Source: Aerococcus sanguinicola
GTDB taxonomy: Bacteria > Bacillota > Bacilli > Lactobacillales > Aerococcaceae
Reading direction: 5' to 3'
Assembly: GCF_008726925.1 (NCBI RefSeq)
Contig: NZ_VYWO01000004.1
Location: forward strand, 124,001 to 188,000
Length of the DNA stretch: 64,000 nucleotides
Shown: positions 9,656 through 16,503 of the stretch, piece after piece
Layout: each line of letters starts with the position of its first letter
Numbering within the stretch: the stretch's first letter is position 1
Position numbers and translations under genes: made by a program
The notes under the pieces: generated by a model
What the model saw: the letters and a program-made list of their open reading frames with translations, nothing else
What the model was told of the DNA's origin: nothing
Database searches by the model: none

Positions 9656-9912
9656 TCTATTCTCCTTATCTGGTCAATTGCGGCTATCACGTGTTAACCC
9701 AATTGATTATCTTCATATATCTCATAATTTTAGCATGCTTTATTCTAAAATTGAACCTTCTACCCTATTCTAAGAGGCAAAGGCACACTTATTTCTATTT
9801 TAACACAGTTAGCCACTTAAATGGAAGATAGTGGAAAATGGGCAGGTAAAATAGGAAAAAATTAAACAGTGACCCCTCTTTAAAGAGTCACTGCTTGATA
9901 GAAAGATGAAAA
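9656..9912. other. Intergenic region upstream of secA
   Basis: AT-rich sequence with plausible minus-strand promoter elements for secA, and a minus-strand terminator at 9853-9895. No further ORF is evident. Confidence 0.5.
9853..9895 (-). terminator. Terminator downstream of the HicB-like gene
   Basis: CAGTGA (9867-9872) pairs with TCACTG (9888-9893), and CTCTTT pairs with AAAGAG inside. The minus strand continues into TTTAATTTTTT. Confidence 0.65.
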
Positions 9913-10137
9913 TTAGCAATTAATAACAAGCTCACGCTTGCTTCCCTGCTGACAAATGTTTCCGCTTGGCTTGCTCAAGATCTCCTTAGCTATGATTAGC
10001 CAGCCTTCTAGAAGGTCTTTAGCCATATACAAGGCCTCCTCCATATCCTCCCCACAAGTGTAGGCCCCATCTAGGTCGGGAAAGTCAACCGCCCATATGC
10101 CGTCTGAAGGGGCAAAAATAGCATAGTAGCTAAACAT
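9913..10137 (-). CDS. HicB-like antitoxin domain protein, short form
   Basis: The 74-residue product contains the HicB partial RNase-H-like fold: YYAIFAPSDGIWAVDFPDL, then GAYTCGEDMEEAL and AKDLLEGWL. In HicAB type II toxin-antitoxin systems this domain neutralises the HicA mRNA interferase. Firmicute HicB proteins of this subgroup are usually about 110-140 residues with a C-terminal DNA-binding domain. Here the protein ends soon after LSKPSG, so it looks truncated. No hicA is visible beside it. AAAGGAAG precedes ATG, and a decayed CRISPR repeat (10166-10194) lies 28 bp upstream. It may be a remnant or a stand-alone regulator. Confidence 0.6.
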   Translation of the reverse strand: MFSYYAIFAPSDGIWAVDFPDLDGAYTCGEDMEEALYMAKDLLEGWLIIAKEILSKPSGNICQQGSKRELVINC

Positions 10138-10165
10138 CTTTCGACTTCCTTTCTTTTATTTAGTA

Positions 10166-10194
10166 GGATTGCCCCCTGCATATGCGAGAAGAAA
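10166..10194 (-). repeat. Degenerate CRISPR repeat upstream of the HicB-like gene
   Basis: It starts GGATTGCCCCC and ends TATGCGAGAAGAAA, aligning to the array repeat with about five mismatches and one inserted base. It lies just ahead of the ribosome binding site of the HicB-like gene. Confidence 0.7.
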
Positions 10195-10205
10195 CATTAT
10201 TTAGG

Positions 10206-10316
10206 TTATTTAGATTCATCTCGTTTTTCTTTCCAAGAGTCATAAGCAGTACTTCCAACAGTGAAGATAACTACCCCGACAAATAGAATTAACAAAACTA
10301 ACGTGAGTGCTGACAT
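10206..10316 (-). CDS. Small single-span membrane peptide (36 aa), paralogue of the 10942-11055 peptide
   Basis: The peptide begins MSALTLVLLILFVGVVIF and ends in a charged KEKRDESK tail, giving one transmembrane span. The ATG at 10314-10316 follows AGGGGG and comes one base after the stop of the upstream mini-ORF (TAATATG), so it is translationally coupled. A longer in-frame reading back to 10394 would run through a decayed CRISPR repeat and is less likely. Size and topology resemble type I toxins or other small membrane peptides, but no named family is recognised. Confidence 0.55.
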   Translation of the reverse strand: MSALTLVLLILFVGVVIFTVGSTAYDSWKEKRDESK

Positions 10317-10317
10317 A

Positions 10318-10443
10318 TTAATTGTACCCCCTATAAGATCCTCCCACGTATGTGGAAAGAAGAATTCCAGCCTCTTTAGAAATTCGATACTCACTTTCAG
10401 TTGTAATAAGTTGATAAAGTTGTTCTTTTGATAAAACTTCCAT
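10318..10443 (-). CDS. Mini-ORF (41 aa) with start of a helix-turn-helix, 3' part made of a CRISPR-like repeat
   Basis: A strong site (AGGAGGGG) precedes ATG. The first 27 residues include SEYRISKEAGI, which looks like the first half of an XRE-type helix-turn-helix. The next nine residues (LLSTYVGGS) are encoded by the decayed CRISPR repeat at 10336-10362, after which the frame stops. The ORF therefore appears truncated or rebuilt by the repeat sequence. It sits between two small membrane peptides in a three-gene run on the minus strand. Confidence 0.4.
   Translation of the reverse strand: MEVLSKEQLYQLITTESEYRISKEAGILLSTYVGGSYRGYN
10336..10362 (-). repeat. Degenerate CRISPR repeat inside a mini-ORF
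   Basis: It matches 22 of 28 positions of the array repeat with one base deleted (AGATCCTCCC...AAAGAAG). It lies 20 bp upstream of the start codon of the 36-residue membrane peptide. Confidence 0.7.
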
Positions 10444-10455
10444 AGTTGTCCCCTC

Positions 10456-10563
10456 CTACAAAAATAAATTAATGATATTTAATATAAGCATGATGATTAA
10501 CAAAATGATTGTCAGGTTGTCTTTATTATTTTTATTCATTTGCTTTTCTTCGCCCTTTTTCAT
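10456..10563 (-). CDS. Possible small membrane peptide (35 aa)
   Basis: The frame encodes a charged N terminus (MKKGEEKQMNKNNK) followed by a hydrophobic run LTIILLIIMLILNIINLFL. Its TAG stop overlaps the ribosome binding site of the next mini-ORF. No good ribosome binding site is visible for the first ATG, and an internal ATG at codon 9 is possible. Coding status is uncertain; the case rests on composition and position in the run of small ORFs. Confidence 0.35.
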   Translation of the reverse strand: MKKGEEKQMNKNNKDNLTIILLIIMLILNIINLFL

Positions 10564-10723
10564 ATAATAAAGGGGAAGGAAGATAAACTTTCCCAATTAT
10601 TCTAGTTAGTCAGTGATTGGACTATTTGAATTATTAGAGAAATGATATTGAGTATTGTGAGTACGTCTTTTATCATTTCTCTTTTTTCGTGTTCTCGTAT
10701 TGCTGAATGATATTCTTTTCTTG

Positions 10724-10810
10724 GAGTCTTCCCCGCTTGCGTGGGAAGAAGCTTGAACTTGTATCTGATCTTGTGCGCCTTGTGAGATCACCCGCGTATG
10801 CGGGAAGAAA
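10724..10810 (-). repeat. Two degenerate CRISPR repeats flanking a 33-nt spacer
   Basis: Repeat-like 10724-10751 matches 20 of 28 positions. Repeat-like 10785-10810 is near identical with two C deleted and the last G changed to A. The interval 10752-10784 is exactly 33 nt, the spacer length of the main array. In crRNA sense (minus strand) the spacer begins CACAAGGCGCAC. It is either an array remnant or a solo crRNA-like unit. Confidence 0.75.
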
Positions 10811-10859
10811 CCTGACGTCATATTTTCAACTTTACATTCTCTATTGGCAAGACGATTGA

Positions 10860-10955
10860 TCAGAGCGGAGTAGCACCGATATTCTTCCCAATGCTAAATC
10901 CCATATTAGAGACGATAATGAATGGCAGGACTAAGATAAAGTTATTTTCTTCCAT
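10860..10955 (-). CDS. Possible small hydrophobic peptide (31 aa) overlapping the membrane peptide gene
   Basis: The frame starts inside the last codons of the 10942-11055 gene (14-nt overlap, +1 frame). It encodes MEENNFILVLPFIIV followed by a glycine-containing tail ending GATPL. Overlap and composition suggest coupled translation. At the paralogous locus (end of 10206-10316) the same ATG position exists, but its frame runs into a decayed CRISPR repeat. Coding is plausible but unproven. Confidence 0.4.
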   Translation of the reverse strand: MEENNFILVLPFIIVSNMGFSIGKNIGATPL

Positions 10956-11055
10956 ATTTCTTTTCATCTCTAATTGTTGAGTAAACGGTTAATCCTAAAC
11001 CGACAACAGTAGCTAAAACCAATAATGCGAGTAAGACAATTGTAACTGCTGACAT
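10942..11055 (-). CDS. Small single-span membrane peptide (37 aa)
   Basis: The product begins MSAVTIVLLALLVLATVVG and ends in a basic tail with DEKKYGRK. It is a clear paralogue of the 10206-10316 peptide: same length, MSA start, one transmembrane span and charged C terminus. AGGAGG lies eight bases before ATG. The gene lies 120 bp beyond the trailer end of the CRISPR array on the array strand. A divergent sRNA-like transcript overlaps its 5' leader. Type I toxin-like is the best guess; no family is recognised. Confidence 0.6.
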   Translation of the reverse strand: MSAVTIVLLALLVLATVVGLGLTVYSTIRDEKKYGRK

Positions 11056-11058
11056 AAT

Positions 11059-11085
11059 TTGAACCTCCTATGAATGTGCTATAAT
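11059..11085 (+). promoter_or_regulatory. Extended -10 promoter for the candidate sRNA
   Basis: TTGAAC (11059-11064), a 15-bp spacer, and TGCTATAAT (-10 at 11080-11085 with the TGN extension). It points rightward, away from the small membrane peptide gene, and overlaps that gene's ribosome binding site. Confidence 0.55.
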
Positions 11086-11089
11086 AGAA

Positions 11090-11165
11090 GTACCGAGGGG
11101 AGCTGTTACCTCCCCTGGTACAGAAGAAGCTTTAATCGTTGGATTGGGCTTCTTTTTCTTTTTGG
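11090..11165 (+). ncRNA. Candidate small structured RNA beside the small-peptide gene
   Basis: Just after the extended -10 promoter is a hairpin whose arms GTACCGAGGGGAG and CTCCCCTGGTAC pair over 12 bp with one bulge. A terminator-like AGAAGC/GCTTCT stem (11125-11153) with a TTTTCTTTTT run follows. No ORF is present. The RNA would be about 75 nt and antisense to any transcript that enters the peptide gene from the right, including array read-through. The divergent layout recalls an antitoxin RNA, which is inference. Confidence 0.5.
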
Positions 11166-11173
11166 TCGTTATC

Positions 11174-12299
11174 TAAGATCCCCCACGTATGCGAGAAGAA
11201 GGACAGGATCTTCGTAATCTTGAAAAATGCTTGAGGATCACCCCCGCGTATGCGGGAAAAAGATCATGGGGCAACTTGGAAAGCTCAACAAACCAGGATC
11301 ACTCCCGCGTATGCGGGAAGAAGGCTGATGAGCTTTCGCTTGCTAAAGCGGATGTAGGATCACCCCCGCGTATGCGGGAAGAAGTACATGGCGGCCCAAC
11401 CTTTTTTCACTTTCATGGGATCACCCCCGCGTATGCGGGAAGAAGGTACTCCTCAATCTCTCCGGCCATAGCTGACGAGGATCACCCCCGCGTATGCGGG
11501 AAGAAGTGCTTGACGTAGTCATTCAAGTCGCCGAAGCCGGGATCACCCCCGCGTATGCGGGAAGAAGCTATTTATTTGTCTTCTGATTTAGATACAACTG
11601 GGATCACCCCCGCGTATGCGGGAAGAAGAATAATATTTTATCCATTCAGTGCCGCCTGCAAGGATCACCCCCGCGTATGCGGGAAGAAGCACACAATAGA
11701 TGTGCGTCTTTTGCATATCCTAGGATCACCCCCGCGTATGCGGGAAGAAGACGATAGCCTTCTCCGTACAGGTCATATATTGAGGATCACCCCCGCGTAT
11801 GCGGGAAGAAGCTAGTGACTAAAGTATTAGTCGCACACTTAGAAGGATCACCCCCGCGTATGCGGGAAGAAGTTTCGTGTATTTTTTTATTGAAACACTT
11901 AATAAGGATCACCCCCGCGTATGCGGGAAGAAGATCTATGACAGAAATGCAAAAACACGTCTTAGGGGATCACCCCCGCGTATGCGGGAAGAAGAAGAAG
12001 TACGAAAAAGGTAAAGGGCAGCTCAGGGGATCACCCCCGCGTATGCGGGAAGAAGTTCTTTGGATAAGCTGATTCGACCATGCTCCCAGGATCACCCCCG
12101 CGTATGCGGGAAGAAGCTCGCACGATAAACATTTCCTTGTGGTCAATAAGGATCACCCCCGCGTATGCGGGAAGAAGCTGAGCGCTTCCACTGGCCATCA
12201 CGAAACTCCAGGATCACCCCCGCGTATGCGGGAAGAAGACCAAGCTTGAAAAGCTTGTCGGCAAGTCCAAAGGATCACCCCCGCGTATGCGGGAAGAAG
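11174..12299 (-). CRISPR. Type I-E-like CRISPR array: 18 good repeats plus one decayed, 18 spacers
   Basis: A 28-bp repeat (GGATCACCCCC...GCGGGAAGAAG as shown on +) recurs every 61 bp from 11235 to 12272. A decayed copy at 11174-11201 caps the left end. All 18 spacers are 33 nt. Repeats at 11235 and 11296 each carry one substitution. The reverse complement (CTTCTTCCCGC...GTGATCC) matches the orientation of Lactobacillales type I-E repeats. Decay on the left agrees, so the leader is on the right and transcription runs leftward. The palindrome CCCGC/GCGGG forms the crRNA handle. No cas gene occurs in the window. Confidence 0.98.
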
Positions 12300-12425
12300 A
12301 CTAAAAAAAGCTGATTAAATCAAGCTTCTTATTCGATCCCTCGGCCGTTTTCATTCACTTTGAAATAATTTGCTTGCTACAATCACTATAAATGATTCTT
12401 ATCATTTTATCTAGGAAAAACCCTC
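12300..12425 (-). promoter_or_regulatory. Putative CRISPR leader
   Basis: AT-rich, gene-free sequence lies next to the leader-proximal intact repeat and before the purR terminator. On the minus strand it contains TATAGT as a possible -10 element. An inverted repeat AAATGAT/ATCATTT lies near 12390-12407. Assignment rests on array polarity. Confidence 0.55.
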
Positions 12426-12457
12426 AAAAAAACTCCTCAGTGCTTGCGACTCAGGAG
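12426..12457 (-). terminator. Terminator of purR
   Basis: Stem CTCCTGAGT/ACTGAGGAG, read on the minus strand, is followed by seven T. It separates purR transcription from the CRISPR leader. Confidence 0.8.
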
Positions 12458-12471
12458 CTTCGATTAATTTA

Positions 12472-13293
12472 TTATTTATCATCAAAGATACTACCAGGTA
12501 GGACTTCGACGAGTTGGGTGTTATCTTGTGATTTGACGACTTGCATGAGGGATTGGTAGTCGAAGGGCACTTGTCGCTCAGGGTTTTGAACTTCAGCTAG
12601 GACACAAATGCCCACACAGGTCGCATTGAATTCTCTGGTCATGCTCAACATGCCTGTGATTGTCCCGCCACCATTCAAGAAATCATCAATAATTAAGACT
12701 TTCTCTCCTTCGCCTAAGCTGTTCTTAGTGAGTTCCATTTTCTCAACCCGGCTCTGACCTTGGCTGGCATAGTTGATTGAGACTGTGGCGCCTTCTGTCA
12801 CTTTGGAATCCCGGCGCACCATCACGAAGGGAATATTTAAGTACATGGAGACAGCCTGGGCGAGTGGTACCCCCTTGGTCGCAATCGTCATGATAGCTGT
12901 CGCCCCGGCCTCCCGGTAGCGGCTGGCAATAATCTGCCCGATCAGCCGCAAGTGGTCAGGGTCTCCCAGGATGTCGGTTAGATAGAAGTAACCCCCCGGT
13001 AAGATACGGTCATTATCGGTTAATTCTTGGCAGAGGGCCTGGACTTGTTCCAAGGCCTGGTCAGGGGCGATGCTCGGACGGAAGATCACCCCTCCGCTCG
13101 CACCAGCAAGGGTCTCAATATGTCCGATATTAGAATTAGGGAATTCTTTCTTCAAAATGCTGACATCTTCTGAAATAGAAGAACGTGCGGCTTGGAAACG
13201 GTCAACAAAATAAGAGAAAGACACTAAAGTATGTGGGTGGGCAAGTAAGTAATGGGTCATCGCAATCAAGCGATGGCTTCGATTGAGTTTCAT
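12472..13293 (-). CDS. purR: Purine operon regulator PurR (PRPP-responsive)
   Basis: This 273-residue protein has an N-terminal winged-helix segment (about residues 1-75) and a C-terminal phosphoribosyltransferase-like domain. That domain carries the PRPP-binding motif VLIIDDFLNGGGT at about residues 207-219. This fusion is the Bacillus/Lactococcus PurR family, which binds PurBox operators and responds to PRPP, acting as repressor or activator of purine genes. AAAGGAGG precedes ATG. It appears monocistronic, with a terminator before the CRISPR leader. Confidence 0.92.
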   Translation of the reverse strand: MKLNRSHRLIAMTHYLLAHPHTLVSFSYFVDRFQAARSSISEDVSILKKEFPNSNIGHIETLAGASGGVIFRPSIAPDQALEQVQALCQELTDNDRILPGGYFYLTDILGDPDHLRLIGQIIASRYREAGATAIMTIATKGVPLAQAVSMYLNIPFVMVRRDSKVTEGATVSINYASQGQSRVEKMELTKNSLGEGEKVLIIDDFLNGGGTITGMLSMTREFNATCVGICVLAEVQNPERQVPFDYQSLMQVVKSQDNTQLVEVLPGSIFDDK

Positions 13294-13367
13294 ATCAACC
13301 CTCCTTTCCGGTCAAGTGAGCAGCTCGCTTTGGACTTCTTATTTTACCATAAACACGATCAGATTCG

Positions 13368-14912
13368 TTAAGATTTCAGAAAATATTTTTCCTGGAGCTT
13401 GTTGATGCCAACCCCTATTGCCTTAAAGATTTGCCCTAAAGAAGCAGCCAGGAGGGGCACAAGGAGGATGACATAGGGATAGACATACTGGCTCTTGCCT
13501 TCCCAGAAGGTATGGAAGAGCACCCCACCAATAAAGAATATAAGGACCACACTGGCCTGGGGATACCTGCGCAGGAAGAAGAGGACAAAGATTAGACTCC
13601 CCCCATAAATTAAGAAGAGCATGCCCTTCATATAGTGGAAGGAAGCAAAATATAGCTTGCCAAAGCGGTAAAGGGACAACATAGGACCCTTGGCTGTCGG
13701 CACTTGGTCATCTTTAATCTGCGGTCCTGACCAAATCCCCTGGAAAGTCGGTTCTGCCCAGATACTGATCCATTTGTAAGTAAAGAAAGTCTTCGCATAG
13801 TCGGGATGATTCTTAAAGTAGTCAAGATTAGCTTGGATCCTCTGCCGGCCAATCGCCTTGGTCTTCTCTTGGTTAAAACCTGTACGCTTGAATGGCTTGA
13901 GAGCATTATCATCATACCAACCCGGGGCTTTTTCCGTGTTCAAGGGATCGGTCCCCATAGCGAGCCATAATTCCGTTGGTGAGCCTGATCCCAAGTCGAA
14001 GCCGTGGACCTGGCGATAGTAAGTTGGAATCGCTTCTTGACCGACTGGGATACTCAGGGCTAAGACAGCGACTGCCAAGAGATAGCGCCAGTTTCTTTTC
14101 TTAAAGAAGAGAACGGTTTGGCCGAGGATGATAGCAATCACCCAAATTAAATAATTTAATCGTAAGATCAAGGCCAAGGCCGTGAAAATAAAGGTCAAAA
14201 TTAAATAAAGCGGCTGTTTTTTCTCATAGTACTGGATAAGGGCCCAGTAGCCTGCCAATAAGCAGAAGAGACCAGGGATTTCGCCATAAGCAAAGCGGAT
14301 AAAGAAAAGCTGGGGCAGAAACATAAAAGATAAGACCAAAGTCATCAGAACCATCCCTTGGTCCTGCTTAAAATAATAGGCGCTGATCCGGTAGATGCAG
14401 TAATTAATGCCCAGAACCTGGAATAAATTAGCCGCAAAGAGAAAAGTGACCTGGTTAGAGTAAGCCCCCAGAATTCGCTCATAAAGGGCTAGGCCCATCT
14501 GATAAGGGTAGGTATACATGTATGACCCGAGCATGGTGTAGGCATAGTTCTGGTCAGCCATCATTAAGCTCGCATCATAGACCGCTCGAGTATCTGCCCG
14601 CAGGTAGAGAGGGCCATTCAAGATTAAGTAAAAACCTAGGATTAAATAAATAATTGCGAGAAATTTAAAGACCTGTTCCGCCCGCAAGCGCTCTCTCAGT
14701 AGGTAAACAATTACGAGGATCACTAGGACTAGACCAATATAAGGCCAATAGAGCGGGCTAGCTGGATAGAAACGAACAATTTCACGATTGTACTCCTCTA
14801 CCTGGGCACTGTATTGGCTATTCAAGAAGAAAATACCCAGCAATAAAAGACCGGCAATGAGCTGGAGACCTGACAGCGATAGTTGATAAATCATCTGACT
14901 CAATTTTTTCAC
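13368..14912 (-). CDS. Polytopic membrane protein, glycosyltransferase 39/GT-C-like
   Basis: About eleven hydrophobic segments occupy most of this 514-residue protein. A large extracytoplasmic loop lies after roughly residue 330, with a short tail ending KYFLKS. The first loop carries DTRAVYDA, reminiscent of the acidic motif of lipid-sugar-dependent GT-C enzymes. I chose a GTG start at 14912 because AAGGGTGG lies eight bases upstream. The longer open frame to 15137 crosses the divergent rpiB promoter region and its translation is not protein-like. Function is inferred only from topology. Confidence 0.7.
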   Translation of the reverse strand: MKKLSQMIYQLSLSGLQLIAGLLLLGIFFLNSQYSAQVEEYNREIVRFYPASPLYWPYIGLVLVILVIVYLLRERLRAEQVFKFLAIIYLILGFYLILNGPLYLRADTRAVYDASLMMADQNYAYTMLGSYMYTYPYQMGLALYERILGAYSNQVTFLFAANLFQVLGINYCIYRISAYYFKQDQGMVLMTLVLSFMFLPQLFFIRFAYGEIPGLFCLLAGYWALIQYYEKKQPLYLILTFIFTALALILRLNYLIWVIAIILGQTVLFFKKRNWRYLLAVAVLALSIPVGQEAIPTYYRQVHGFDLGSGSPTELWLAMGTDPLNTEKAPGWYDDNALKPFKRTGFNQEKTKAIGRQRIQANLDYFKNHPDYAKTFFTYKWISIWAEPTFQGIWSGPQIKDDQVPTAKGPMLSLYRFGKLYFASFHYMKGMLFLIYGGSLIFVLFFLRRYPQASVVLIFFIGGVLFHTFWEGKSQYVYPYVILLVPLLAASLGQIFKAIGVGINKLQEKYFLKS

Positions 14913-15110
14913 AAAAGAACCACCCTTAGTTTCGTATTTCGCTAAGCAGCATAGACCTATTATAGCTAGTTTTCCCAGACCAAGCCTCCTTTTTTCTTTA
15001 AAAAACTTTAAAGTTAGAATTTTTACCAGATCCTTACAAAAAACTTGCATCTTCAAACAAAGTGCGTTATAAAAGAAGCAGATTATATCAGTAAAGGAGC
15101 TTTTCAAAAA

Positions 15111-15560
15111 ATGAAAATTGCAATTGGTGCTGACCATGGCGGCGTAGAGCTCAAAGCTTTAATCACCGACCACTTAGAAGAACGCGGGATTGAAGTGGTG
15201 AATTACGGAACAGACAGTAGTGAATCTGTCGACTATCCTGACTTCGCCCATGCGGTCACCCATGCCGTCCAAGAAGAACGTGTAGACTATGGAATTCTGA
15301 TCTGCGGTACCGGTATCGGGATGTCCATTACCGCTAACAAGGAAAAAGGTATCCGCGCTGCCCTCTGCGGCGATGTCTTCTCTGCCCAAGCTACCAAGGC
15401 TCATAACAATGCCAATGTGCTCTGCCTGGGTGCCCGCGTGGTTGGCCCTGGTCTCGCTCTCATGATCGTTGACGCTTGGTTAGATGCTAACTACGAAGGT
15501 GGCCGCCACCAAAAACGTCTCGACAAAATTGCAGCTATCGAAAATGCTCAAGATAACTAG
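15111..15560 (+). CDS. rpiB: Ribose-5-phosphate isomerase B (RpiB/LacAB family)
   Basis: This 149-residue enzyme starts MKIAIGADHGG, the phosphosugar-binding opening of the family. The CGTGIGMS active-site loop follows, with the catalytic cysteine at about residue 65, then NKEKGIRAALCGD and HNNANVLCLGAR. It interconverts ribose 5-phosphate and ribulose 5-phosphate in the pentose phosphate pathway. AAAGGAG precedes the ATG at 15111; upstream in-frame codons lack family similarity. It is transcribed divergently from the membrane protein gene. Confidence 0.9.
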   Translation: MKIAIGADHGGVELKALITDHLEERGIEVVNYGTDSSESVDYPDFAHAVTHAVQEERVDYGILICGTGIGMSITANKEKGIRAALCGDVFSAQATKAHNNANVLCLGARVVGPGLALMIVDAWLDANYEGGRHQKRLDKIAAIENAQDN

Positions 15561-15580
15561 ATAGGGCAGATTGCCCAAAC

Positions 15581-15619
15581 AAAACACCCACTGCTTGCAA
15601 GTAGCCAGTGGGTGTTTTC
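15581..15619. terminator. Bidirectional terminator between rpiB and the EEP hydrolase gene
   Basis: AACACCCACTG (15583-15593) pairs with CAGTGGGTGTT (15606-15616), with A-rich and T-rich flanks. Confidence 0.85.
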
Positions 15620-15623
15620 GTCT

Positions 15624-16448
15624 CTAATGGGGGTTAAGCACAGCGCTGACGCCATAATGGTCAGAAACAATGGGGCCCCTGACCCCATCGAATTGGCTCT
15701 GGTAGCTAGCCACCTCGAAATCATCCGTCATTAAGATCAGGTCAATACGTTGGGATTGGTCCGTCTCCGACCAACCGGCAATACCTGGCCCCATGCTGTA
15801 GTCCCCTTGGCAGACAGGGGCCAGATGGTAGGCATCTTGGAGGCCAGAAGCCCTAGCTAAGCTATAAGATTCCCCCTCAATATGGCTGGGAGCATTGAAG
15901 TCTCCCATGAGTAGGCTAGGACGGTCAAAGTCTTGGCAAACCGACCGGATGCGAGACCATTCATATTGGAAGCCTTCGTCAGCCTGGTCCGACCACCAAG
16001 ACAGGTGGAGAGAAGCGGCTTGCAGGTTAATCTCTGGGAAGTCCGCCAAAATCATCGCCCGGGTCCGATAATCCTCAGGGGCATCTTTGGCTGAGAGCAG
16101 GCAACGTTGTGGGCTGAAAGGACGCTTAGACAGGAGGGCCACCCCCTCTTCATAGCGATCATAGCCAATATGGTTGAAGGCCCAGGCCCAAAAATAAGTC
16201 AAGCCCCGTTCCTCTAAGCCTTTCACAAGAAGGTAAGCAAAATTATCTGCTCGAATCGGGTACTGGTCTGAGCATGGGAAGAAGGTATCCCCCACTTGGT
16301 CCAGCAAGGGGCCCTCGCGCAACTGATTTACCTCCTGTAAGGCGACCAGGTCATAGCCAATCTCGGCAATATGGTCAATAATTTGTTCAATCTTAGCTTC
16401 TTGTTGGTCTTCTATCCAGGAATGGCAGTTAAGGCTGAGTAATTTCAA
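15624..16448 (-). CDS. Endonuclease/exonuclease/phosphatase family hydrolase
   Basis: This 274-residue protein has the EEP-fold catalytic motifs in order: LSLNCHSW at the N terminus, LVALQEVNQ (metal-binding Glu), MGDFNAPSH and a C-terminal SDHYGVSA (catalytic His). The fold covers nucleases, sphingomyelinases and sugar or inositol phosphatases, so the substrate is open. The start is TTG with AGGAGG upstream. It follows the PTS gene by 55 bp on the same strand, so the two may be cotranscribed; a sugar-related role is possible but not shown. Confidence 0.82.
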   Translation of the reverse strand: MKLLSLNCHSWIEDQQEAKIEQIIDHIAEIGYDLVALQEVNQLREGPLLDQVGDTFFPCSDQYPIRADNFAYLLVKGLEERGLTYFWAWAFNHIGYDRYEEGVALLSKRPFSPQRCLLSAKDAPEDYRTRAMILADFPEINLQAASLHLSWWSDQADEGFQYEWSRIRSVCQDFDRPSLLMGDFNAPSHIEGESYSLARASGLQDAYHLAPVCQGDYSMGPGIAGWSETDQSQRIDLILMTDDFEVASYQSQFDGVRGPIVSDHYGVSAVLNPH

Positions 16449-16503
16449 AACGATTTCCTCCTAACAAGAGCAGAAGGACTGGCTAAGCCAATCCTTAAGC
16501 ATC

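Noticed and set aside
10031..10037. ACAAGGC match between the solo crRNA-like spacer and the HicB-like gene
   Set aside because: Seven bases is expected by chance in this interval and continuation beyond the seed fails.
10483..10560. Plus-strand 25-codon hydrophobic frame opposite the 35-aa peptide
   Set aside because: No ribosome binding site, and the opposite strand has better context in a run of small ORFs.
10606..10821. Minus-strand frame of 71 codons
   Set aside because: It reads through the two decayed CRISPR repeats and their spacer and has Arg/Ser-rich, unnatural composition; no ribosome binding site.
11189..12072. Three plus-strand frames with repeating ITPAYAG and DHPRVCGKK segments
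   Set aside because: They are translations of the CRISPR repeat itself, which happens to lack stops in some frames.
12388..12410. AAATGAT/ATCATTT inverted repeat resembling a Fur box
   Set aside because: Too short a match to call a Fur site; more likely part of the CRISPR leader or a chance palindrome.
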